NCBI GenBank assembly: GCA_963974215.1
Contig: CAXBBL010000001.1
Coordinates: 538,250 to 602,249 of the forward strand
Reading direction: 5' to 3'
From: Croceimicrobium sp963974215
GTDB lineage: Bacteria > Bacteroidota > Bacteroidia > Flavobacteriales > Schleiferiaceae
Length of the DNA stretch: 64,000 nucleotides
The position numbers were made by a program, and so were the translations under genes. Below, piece by piece: positions 45,582 to 52,844 of the stretch. A model generated the notes under the pieces. The model was not told where the DNA came from, ran no database searches, and saw only the letters and a list, made by a program, of their open reading frames with translations. Each line of letters begins with the position of its first letter. Within the stretch, counting starts at the first letter, position 1.

Positions 45582-45711
45582 ATTCCTCCTAGACTGCAGA
45601 AATTCTTAGCCTCAGGGCTAAGGTAAAAGCAGGAAACTAAAGGTAGGAGTGATAATTATTTATAAATCAATGGCTTGACTTCACATTAGTCAGACTTAAA
45701 AATCCTGTCAA
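45582..45711 (+). repeat. Shared cassette leader (copy in cassette 5)
   Basis: ATTCCTCCTAGACTGCAGAA, then CTTAGCCTCAGGGCTAAGG (a seven-base-pair hairpin) and AAAAGCAG, and at the end ATTAGTCAGACTT, match the leader of cassette 2. Confidence 0.7.
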
Positions 45712-46173
45712 ATGGAATTAGTAAAATGCGATAGTTGTAAAACTGACTTCAGGCCTACTTCTGATCAATTGAACTTCATTCTGACTTCAAAAGAAAAAGG
45801 AATGACGTTTACTATGTTGGAATGCACAAACTGTGGTCTGTCATTTCCGTTTAATCCATCTGCTCTGGGAGAATCGGACAATTCTTCTGATATACCAATA
45901 CGCACGCCTCTTTCTGGCGTACACGGATACGTCTCATATGTAGGTTCAGTAGAAGAGAACTTCTATGGTTGTGGAGAAACAGGAGCTATCTGGCGAAACG
46001 AAGGAAATCTATTTAGAGATATAGATTTGATAATTAAAAAGTATCCCCATCGAGCATCATGTTACATAAAAACGAAAAATGGATGGATTGCTAATTCAGA
46101 GGAACCTGAAAATATGGACGAGTTAATTGACCAAGAAGAGCTGGAAGGGTTAGTGGGTTTTGACAGAGATTAA
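45712..46173 (+). CDS. Cassette 5: small protein with N-terminal zinc ribbon
   Basis: A 153-residue cytosolic protein. Two CxxC pairs (VKCDSCKTDF and LECTNCGLSF, about residues 6-9 and 38-41) form a likely zinc ribbon. The C-terminal part contains ENFYGCGETGAIWRNEGNLF, a pattern I associate loosely with small SMI1/KNR4-like or contact-toxin immunity proteins; this is a weak impression, not an assignment. It sits behind the same leader as cassette 2, and no attC-like element is visible after its stop, so it ends the array. Confidence 0.65.
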   Translation: MELVKCDSCKTDFRPTSDQLNFILTSKEKGMTFTMLECTNCGLSFPFNPSALGESDNSSDIPIRTPLSGVHGYVSYVGSVEENFYGCGETGAIWRNEGNLFRDIDLIIKKYPHRASCYIKTKNGWIANSEEPENMDELIDQEELEGLVGFDRD

Positions 46174-46593
46174 AACGGCATACTACACTATATGAAAATG
46201 CATTATAACGCATTTTCCACTCAACCTTGATTGCATTGCTGTTCTAGTGTCGAACTGAGGTGGTTAATCCTTTTCGTTGCGCGCAGTCCATTTTTTTCTT
46301 TCACTTTGTGGCTCTAATTTCAAAGTGAACTTTAGCGATATGTACCACTCTTAAAAAGTCTTTTTGAACGTAGTCTATAGATCCTATCATAAAACGAAGG
46401 GAAAAGAGCAGGGAAAGAGAGAGCCTTACAAGCAACTTTAACCTAAAAATAACTTTTAATTAGCGTCAATTAGGTGGCTAAAAGTGCCAATTTGAGGTGC
46501 GAAGGCTTAATTATTCTCATTCTAAGATGCGCGGCAAAGTCGCTTTCTAACTATGCTTATGGTAGGAGGTACTAAAAAACACTTCAATTTTTT
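46174..46593. other. Intergenic region between the cassette island and susC
   Basis: No gene was recognised. A short palindrome GAAAATGC/GCATTTTC lies at about 46194-46217, and GTCGAACTGAGG near 46251 faintly resembles the MITE terminus. The right end leads into the susC operator. Confidence 0.4.
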
Positions 46594-46610
46594 AGTGTAC
46601 TTTTTACACT
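46594..46610. promoter_or_regulatory. Starch/maltose regulon operator (copy 4)
   Basis: AGTGTACTTTTTACACT matches AGTGTAAA-N-TTTACACT with two mismatches in the left half. It lies 52 bp before the susC ATG. Confidence 0.75.
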
Positions 46611-46625
46611 ATTGCCCATTTTGTT

Positions 46626-46633
46626 TACTTTTG
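46626..46633 (+). promoter_or_regulatory. susC promoter -7 box
   Basis: TACTTTTG lies 15 bp downstream of the operator, the same box and spacing as at the Nudix regulator promoter. No TTG is present at the usual -33 position; the operator occupies that region in both. Confidence 0.6.
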
Positions 46634-46661
46634 ATGGACCTAATCAATTATTTTTATTTCT

Positions 46662-49600
46662 ATGAAAAGAACTTTACAGTCTTTTTTAATGCTGATATTC
46701 TCGCTCTCCTTTTGGGGTGTAGAGGCTCAGGTTATTGAAGGAACTATTTACGACAAAGGAGGCTTACCTTTACCAGGTGCCTCAGTAGTTGTAGTAGGAC
46801 AGCAAGGTGTTGGTACCTCGGCCGATTTCGATGGAAAATATACCATAACGGGCGTGAAGCCGGGGTCTATTGTTTTAGAATTCTCCTTTATAGGATTTGA
46901 CAACAAGAAGGTTGAACTTGAGCTTAAAGCAGGCGAAAAGAAAACTGTGAATGCTACATTAACAGAAAGTTCGAATCAGCTAGAGGAGATTGTAGTTGTT
47001 GGTTATGGTGTGCAGCGCAGACGGGAAATGACTGGAAACGTTGTGAAACTAGATGCCAAGAAGCTTAACGATATGCCTACGCCCAGTTTTGAAACAGCCA
47101 TACAGGGTAAAGCCGCTGGGGTACAAATTGTTACCGGTAGTGGTTTGGCAGGTTCCGCTTCGGTGGTGCGCATACGCGGTATAACTAGTATTGGTGCCGG
47201 TGGTGATCCTCTCTATATTGTAGATGGTGCTCAACTGAACCAAGATTTCTTTTCTCGTGGCAACAGTGGTGGTATGAACCAAAACCCATTAGCCTTTTTA
47301 AATCCCGACGATATTGAGTCGGTAGAGATTTTGAAAGATGCCGCCGCAACGGCTATTTACGGTTCGAGAGGTGCGAACGGGGTAATTTTAATTACGACCA
47401 AGCGTGGATCTAAAGGAGGATTGAAATTTAACTTCTCTACTACTCAAGGGGTTTCCAATCCTACCAATATGCCACAAATGTTAAATTCTGACCAGTACTT
47501 GCAATTATATCGTGAGGCTTGGATTAACGATGGCAACACGGGTACGCCCACCCTACCGCGGTCTGTTCCCTGGGAAGATGCGCAAAACACGAATACCGAC
47601 TGGGTAGATGAAGTAGTACGCACAGGTTACAAAGCATTTTATGATTTCAGTGTTTCTAAAGGAACCGACAAGTTTAATTACTACGCTGGTTTGTCTTACG
47701 ATGAAAACCGCAGTTATATAGAAGGGGATCAATACAATCGCCTCAGTGGTCGCTTTAATGGCGATTATCGCATCTCGGATAAGTTAAGTTTAAGCATGAG
47801 TACTGGTTTAACCCGCAGTACTTACAATCGTGTTGATAATGCTTGGACCGGTGGTTTGGGTTCTGCCATGAGTACGGCCTTACCTATTTACCCCATTAAA
47901 TGGGATCGTTACAATATCAGAAATGGTGACACCCTTAACCGTCCAGGTGACTGGTGGTTGCAAGCAGGGGTTGGTAATAACCCAGTGGCTCAGCGCGAAT
48001 TAAAGCAATGGCGTATGACAGATCTTCGCTCGATTAACAATGCGAAAATCTCTTACTCCCCTTTTAAGAACTTTAGCATTTTAGGGAGTGCCTCTTTAGA
48101 CTATTTCCAGTCTATGGAAGACATTTACAATCCTGCGGGTCCCAATACTACCAATGTCGATAATTCTACCGCCGGTAGAGGTATCGCCGATCGCTTTCCA
48201 CAGCGTTCCTACAACTACAACGGTTTCTTAACCGGTAGCTACGATTGGCAGATGAACGATAACAGTAAGTTTAACTTTATGTTAGGTACCGAGTACCAAG
48301 AAAACTTTACGCGGACTTACTCCATGACGGTGCGCGATTCCTTGGGAAATATTACTGGTACGCGTAACTTCGTACAAGATGCACCCGGTCCTTTTTACAA
48401 TCATGCCGAATTGCGTAATGATTACGAATTTGACTCCGTGCAGACTTCTTTCATCTCTCGCTTTATGTCTTTCTTCGGAAGGGTAAACTATGCTTACAAA
48501 GGAAAGTATCTTGCGCAAGCAGTTTTGCGTTCGGATGGTAGCTCGCGTTTTGGACCTGATAACCGTTTTGGTTATTTCCCATCGGTTTCTTTAGGATGGA
48601 TTATTAGTGACGAAGATTGGATGAAAAACAATCGCGTTATTAATTACTTGAAATTAAAAGGAAGTATCGGTTGGATTGGAAACGCGAACTTGACGAATAT
48701 AGAGTTTGCGGCTCGTTACCGCAGAGATGCTCAGGCTTATGATGGTCGTGATATCCTTTATCCACTTAACAACCCTAACCCCGATTTACGTTGGGAAACT
48801 ACCCGCGTTTTTGACTTCGGTTTAGAGTACGGTTTATTGGAAGATCGTATTTCAGGTGAGATTGCTTACTATCGCAAAAACACCACCGACGTATTGTTAA
48901 ACGTAACCTTACCGCGTGTTTCTGGTTTTGGAAACTTCTACGATAACGTAGGTGCTTTATTAAACGAAGGGGTAGAATTTCAAATTAAGAGTCGTAACCT
49001 AGTAGGTGAATTCCGTTGGACTACTGATTTCAACATTGCGTATAACCACAACGAAATTTTAAGCTTAGGTGGGTATTCTGCCGATGCTGTGGGTGGTGGT
49101 ACAAACGATACTAGAACGGTAGTAGGTGAGCCTGTAGGAACAAACTTCTTAGTGCGTTTCTCACACATAGATCCTGCTACAGGTCGTCCGGTTTACTTAG
49201 ACATTGATGGCAATCCTACTTTCAACTGGGATCCAGCTGATCGCGTTGCCGTAGGTAGCGTATTGCCCGATGCTGTGGGTGGTATTACCAATACCTTTGG
49301 CTACAAGCAATGGGATTTAAGCGTATTATTTGTGTTTACCATTGGTAGTGATATCTACGATAGTTCTTCGAAACGTCAGTTAGGACGCGTAGATGACTGG
49401 AACAGAACGCTGGGAACTTTTGACCGCTGGAGACAACCCGGTGATGAAGCCGAGTATGCACGCTTAACGCTAGATGAAGCTAACTTAGGCTCTAACACTC
49501 CGTGGATTAACACCGATCAGTGGTTACATGATGGTAGTTTCTTACGTTTAAGAAACTTAACTCTTAGCTACCGTTTAAATAATGATCAAGCGAAAGCGAT

Positions 49601-49790
49601 GGGTCTTAAAGGCGCACAAATTTCTTTTATCGGAACAAACCTTTTAACTTTCACTACTTTCCCCGGTTTAGACCCAGAAATTGCACGTGATTTTGAAAAT
49701 GCAACAGATCGTAACATGAGTGTGAATATCACTTTCCTAACGCCTCCACAAGAGCGTACCTATTCTGTTCGTTTAAATGTTAATTTCTAA
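46662..49790 (+). CDS. SusC-type TonB-dependent outer-membrane transporter
   Basis: A 1042-residue SusC/RagA-family transporter. A signal peptide ending GVEAQ is followed by a carboxypeptidase-like N-terminal domain (IEGTIYDKGGLPLPGASVVV), a TonB-box region (EEIVVVGYGVQRRREMTG), a plug domain (VRIRGITSIGAGGDPLYIVD; KDAAATAIYGSRGANGVILI) and a 22-strand barrel ending in a beta-signal (YSVRLNVNF). It forms a lidded uptake pore with the SusD protein encoded 10 bp downstream and uses TonB energy. A starch or maltodextrin substrate is inferred from the upstream operator shared with GH13 and maltose genes. Confidence 0.95.
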   Translation: MKRTLQSFLMLIFSLSFWGVEAQVIEGTIYDKGGLPLPGASVVVVGQQGVGTSADFDGKYTITGVKPGSIVLEFSFIGFDNKKVELELKAGEKKTVNATLTESSNQLEEIVVVGYGVQRRREMTGNVVKLDAKKLNDMPTPSFETAIQGKAAGVQIVTGSGLAGSASVVRIRGITSIGAGGDPLYIVDGAQLNQDFFSRGNSGGMNQNPLAFLNPDDIESVEILKDAAATAIYGSRGANGVILITTKRGSKGGLKFNFSTTQGVSNPTNMPQMLNSDQYLQLYREAWINDGNTGTPTLPRSVPWEDAQNTNTDWVDEVVRTGYKAFYDFSVSKGTDKFNYYAGLSYDENRSYIEGDQYNRLSGRFNGDYRISDKLSLSMSTGLTRSTYNRVDNAWTGGLGSAMSTALPIYPIKWDRYNIRNGDTLNRPGDWWLQAGVGNNPVAQRELKQWRMTDLRSINNAKISYSPFKNFSILGSASLDYFQSMEDIYNPAGPNTTNVDNSTAGRGIADRFPQRSYNYNGFLTGSYDWQMNDNSKFNFMLGTEYQENFTRTYSMTVRDSLGNITGTRNFVQDAPGPFYNHAELRNDYEFDSVQTSFISRFMSFFGRVNYAYKGKYLAQAVLRSDGSSRFGPDNRFGYFPSVSLGWIISDEDWMKNNRVINYLKLKGSIGWIGNANLTNIEFAARYRRDAQAYDGRDILYPLNNPNPDLRWETTRVFDFGLEYGLLEDRISGEIAYYRKNTTDVLLNVTLPRVSGFGNFYDNVGALLNEGVEFQIKSRNLVGEFRWTTDFNIAYNHNEILSLGGYSADAVGGGTNDTRTVVGEPVGTNFLVRFSHIDPATGRPVYLDIDGNPTFNWDPADRVAVGSVLPDAVGGITNTFGYKQWDLSVLFVFTIGSDIYDSSSKRQLGRVDDWNRTLGTFDRWRQPGDEAEYARLTLDEANLGSNTPWINTDQWLHDGSFLRLRNLTLSYRLNNDQAKAMGLKGAQISFIGTNLLTFTTFPGLDPEIARDFENATDRNMSVNITFLTPPQERTYSVRLNVNF

Positions 49791-49800
49791 GCTAAGTATC

Positions 49801-51189
49801 ATGAAAAAGTTTTTCACCTATATAATTATATCAGGCGGCTTAATACTAGGTACCGCTTGCGAAAAATTGCTTGAGACGGATTTACAAGGTGCCGACCTTA
49901 CCGAGGAGGAGGCCTTGCAGTCTAAGCAGGACGTATTAGATTTATTGCAAAGCTGCTACGATGTTACCGCCAATGTTTACAATGGTCGTGTGCAATATCT
50001 TAATGAGCTTTTAGCCGATAACCTAGCCGATCCTACTATTAATGAGGATTTATCGGAAGTGTATAACCACAATACTTTGTTCTTTAACGGCACGATTGGC
50101 GGTATTTATCAAGACCCATATATTACTGTTTTTAGAGCAAACCGCGTTTTAGAGGTTATCGAAGATTTTGATTTTTCAGCGAGTGAAAAGGCCGAAATTG
50201 CAGCGCAAGCGTATTTCTTAAGAGCCCTTTCTCACTGGGAATTAGTGAAACTCTTTTGCCAGCCTTACGGATATACGGCCGATAACAGCCACGATGGTTT
50301 GATTTACAAAACCTCTACCGAAGAGTCGATTGTAGCACGCGAAAGTGTCGCTTCAAACTATGCGAATATCATTGCAGATTTTGAAACTGCTTTGCCCAAT
50401 TTAGTGCAAAACTCTGATTATTACGCCTCCCAGGATGCAGCTAACGCCTACCTCGCAAAAATCTACTTTCAGCAAGGGGATTATGCCAAGGCCGTGCAAC
50501 ATGCAGATGCCGTAATTAACACCGGTCGTTACAGTTTAGGTAATTCAATAGACCGCTTTGAGCTAGATACGGTAAACGTATCTGAAGCGATTTTCACCAC
50601 TACCTCGAATAGTACCTTACGTGATTTCCGCTCCACCGGTTTCACCGATAATTATCGTTCAGATTTAGATGGTGCTGATCCTTTATTCAAAGCGAACAAA
50701 GATTTTTACGATATTTATGCGGCCGATACTTCCGACAGAAGAATTAAAAACTTCTTTGAAGTTATTGGCGAGGATGCTGATGCTGTGGTATTGGTGAAGA
50801 AGTTTAACCAAGAGCTTTTCGATATTCCTGTTCTGCACCTTACCGATCTTAAATTATTACGCGCGGAGGCACTGGCTTTAAGTGGCGGTGATTTGAGTAT
50901 TGCAATCCAAGATATTAATGATGTGCGTTTAAGAGCTTATGGCTCTAATGCTAATGATTTGGCAGCGGGCGCAAGTGTATCGGAAGTTAGAGATGCGGCC
51001 CGCTACGAGCGTCGCATTGAAATGTTCGGCGAAGGTGATCGCATCCAACAACTGAAAAGAAGAGGAGCGATTGGTGGTGAAGCGATTGAAATACGCAACA
51101 ATCCTTGGGATTGCAATGGGATGATTATTCAGTTCCCAATTTCAGAACAAACCGCAGCTTTCGACCTTAACCCTACAGGGGGTTGCTAA
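49801..51189 (+). CDS. SusD/RagB-family surface glycan-binding lipoprotein
   Basis: A 462-residue lipoprotein (GTACEK, lipidated C20) that caps the SusC pore and binds oligosaccharide. SusD-type TPR helices are visible (QAYFLRALSHWELVKLFC; AYLAKIYFQQGDYAKAVQHA), as is the C-terminal SusD region (VSEVRDAARYERRIEMFGEG, DRIQQLKRRGA). An earlier ATG at 49777 overlaps susC and adds eight residues ahead of the signal; the ATG at 49801 is preferred. Second gene of the sus-like operon. Confidence 0.95.
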   Translation: MKKFFTYIIISGGLILGTACEKLLETDLQGADLTEEEALQSKQDVLDLLQSCYDVTANVYNGRVQYLNELLADNLADPTINEDLSEVYNHNTLFFNGTIGGIYQDPYITVFRANRVLEVIEDFDFSASEKAEIAAQAYFLRALSHWELVKLFCQPYGYTADNSHDGLIYKTSTEESIVARESVASNYANIIADFETALPNLVQNSDYYASQDAANAYLAKIYFQQGDYAKAVQHADAVINTGRYSLGNSIDRFELDTVNVSEAIFTTTSNSTLRDFRSTGFTDNYRSDLDGADPLFKANKDFYDIYAADTSDRRIKNFFEVIGEDADAVVLVKKFNQELFDIPVLHLTDLKLLRAEALALSGGDLSIAIQDINDVRLRAYGSNANDLAAGASVSEVRDAARYERRIEMFGEGDRIQQLKRRGAIGGEAIEIRNNPWDCNGMIIQFPISEQTAAFDLNPTGGC

Positions 51190-51206
51190 TTTTAAAGATT
51201 AAGAAA

Positions 51207-51683
51207 ATGAAGAAGTATTTAGTTTTCGGTGTGCTCATCTCTTTAGTGATAGCATGTCAGCCTGAGCCTTACAAAGAAATTGGAGAATCCTATTCTGTAA
51301 TTACGGGCTTAGAAGGCAGTTGGACCTTAGGAAAGGTAGAAATTGAAGACCGTTCCTTTCCTCAGTGGGAAACCATGGAGGTAAGTGACTACTTCCTTAA
51401 TGGCAATTCGGTAGAGATCGCATTTGATGCCGGTTCTTCAACTTATGCTATTAATGCCAGTAGTTTAGATGGTTTGCCTTTCTCGAGCTTAAATGGCCTT
51501 TACGCTTTCAACGACCCAGAGTTTCCATCGAGCATGTACCTGATTTCTACAAACAGCGATACTACGGCGGTAGAATTGGGCAGTATGGTTCGTAAAATTG
51601 ATCAGCTCATGCTTTTCCAAGAAATGAAGAGCTCTTGCGATCAAGTTTACGCGCGTTATATCTACACTTTTAATAGAAAATAA
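51207..51683 (+). CDS. Small lipoprotein of the sus-like operon
   Basis: A 158-residue lipoprotein (LVIACQPEP, lipidated C17). After the anchor comes a single lipocalin-like or DUF5004-like beta-domain (GLEGSWTLGKVEIEDRSFPQ). It sits where SusE is found in the classical operon (17 bp after susD, three bases before the next gene), but it is much shorter than SusE and shows no repeated starch-binding modules. An accessory surface protein is likely; ligand binding is unproven. Confidence 0.75.
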   Translation: MKKYLVFGVLISLVIACQPEPYKEIGESYSVITGLEGSWTLGKVEIEDRSFPQWETMEVSDYFLNGNSVEIAFDAGSSTYAINASSLDGLPFSSLNGLYAFNDPEFPSSMYLISTNSDTTAVELGSMVRKIDQLMLFQEMKSSCDQVYARYIYTFNRK

Positions 51684-51686
51684 GCC

Positions 51687-52559
51687 ATGAAGAGAATAAT
51701 AAATAATATCGCCTTATTGGCATTAGGATTAGGGGCTTCTATTAACTTAAACGCTCAGGTAACTACTGATCCACCCGAGTATCAAGACCCTACTACAGAG
51801 CTAAAAATTATTGTAGACATATCTAAATTCGACGCGTCTTTAGAGCATGTACAGAATTTACAGGCCGACGCAGCAGCGGGCCTAGATTTATACATTTGGA
51901 CTTGGTCTCCCGCCGAGCATCAAGATCCGCATCCTTTGGTGAATGGTGTTGGTACTGCCCCTTGGAAAGAGAGTAATGAGGCGCTAAAAATGACCAAGGA
52001 AGCTGAAAATATCTATACGTATACCTTAACTCCCACCGAGTTTTATGAGGTAGATGCTCAGACAGTTTTTGCCAACGATATTAGCTTTTTAGTAAAGCCT
52101 AAAGATGGCGGTGGTTACGGCGATCCCGACCGTAAATCTACGGATGTAACCATTCCTATTGATCCTCCTGTAACTAAAAGAGACCCTGCTTTCTTGTTTC
52201 CAGGAAGATTTGTGGATACGGATTTGGTTATGTTTTACTACGATAATAAAGAAGAATCAGAAGCAGGCATGCAAAATTTAGCCGCCGACGGCGCTTGGTT
52301 TTTTGCTCAAGCCACTTTAAGTGATAGTACCACAGTTAGTATTGCCCCTAACGCTTTTCAGGTAGGAAACTTCCCGCAATTGCAAATGGATTATTATGGC
52401 GATGGTATCTTTAAAAAGTATTTTGTTCCCCGCGACTTTTTTAACGTGCCCGCGGGCAAGAGTATTACCAAAGTAACACTCTACATCCAAAAGCGAATTT
52501 TTGTGGGAGGAGGTTCAAGGATTACCTATGATGTTGTAGCAAATTTAGGCTGCGATTAA
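51687..52559 (+). CDS. Secreted protein of the sus-like operon, possible glycan-binding
   Basis: A 290-residue protein with a signal peptide ending INLNAQ and a beta-rich body. It contains LDLYIWTWSPAEHQDPHPLV and YTYTLTPTEFYEV, patterns seen in the E-set/CBM-like domains of SusE/SusF-type or amylase N-terminal proteins. There are two likely domains (~residues 30-170 and 175-290). No lipobox and no T9SS domain, so it may be periplasmic. Last gene of the operon, followed by a strong terminator. The glycan-binding role is inference from the fold impression and position. Confidence 0.7.
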   Translation: MKRIINNIALLALGLGASINLNAQVTTDPPEYQDPTTELKIIVDISKFDASLEHVQNLQADAAAGLDLYIWTWSPAEHQDPHPLVNGVGTAPWKESNEALKMTKEAENIYTYTLTPTEFYEVDAQTVFANDISFLVKPKDGGGYGDPDRKSTDVTIPIDPPVTKRDPAFLFPGRFVDTDLVMFYYDNKEESEAGMQNLAADGAWFFAQATLSDSTTVSIAPNAFQVGNFPQLQMDYYGDGIFKKYFVPRDFFNVPAGKSITKVTLYIQKRIFVGGGSRITYDVVANLGCD

Positions 52560-52581
52560 TTAGCGCAATTGACACTAGGAG

Positions 52582-52612
52582 AAAACCCGTTTCGAAAGAA
52601 GCGGGTTTTTTT
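52582..52612 (+). terminator. Terminator of the sus-like operon
   Basis: AAAACCCGTTTC pairs with GAAGCGGGTTTT (one G-U) around a GAAA tetraloop, followed by T's, 22 bp after the stop. Confidence 0.95.
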
Positions 52613-52776
52613 AGGTCCATAAAAATGCACGATGCTTGTTCTTTGCTTTGTTTTTTTCACTTTGGTAGATGAGCTTAACAGCGCCATGCCTGCCTATTCA
52701 TATCGAAGTCACCTTAAAAATTATTTTATGCAACTTGCAAGGGATTTAATGCACTCGCTTAATAATTCAATGTATT

Positions 52777-52784
52777 TATCTTTG
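52777..52784 (+). promoter_or_regulatory. -7 box of the type B T9SS gene
   Basis: TATCTTTG matches TAnnTTTG and is conserved in the duplicated block at 30973-30980. The ATG at 52845 is 60 bp downstream. Confidence 0.5.
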
Positions 52785-52844
52785 GAAGCGGTTCATTGCC
52801 TGTACAAAACCTGATAGAATTAAAAACGCTTTCTAAAACCCATT

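Noticed and set aside
46174..46300. An attC-like end for cassette 5
   Set aside because: No reverse complement of the cassette 5 start (TTGTTGGCAA) is present; only a short unrelated palindrome is seen.
46553..46738. Plus-strand frame of 61 codons over the susC start
   Set aside because: It lies across the operator, the promoter and the first codons of susC in another frame, with a composition of untranslated AT-rich DNA.
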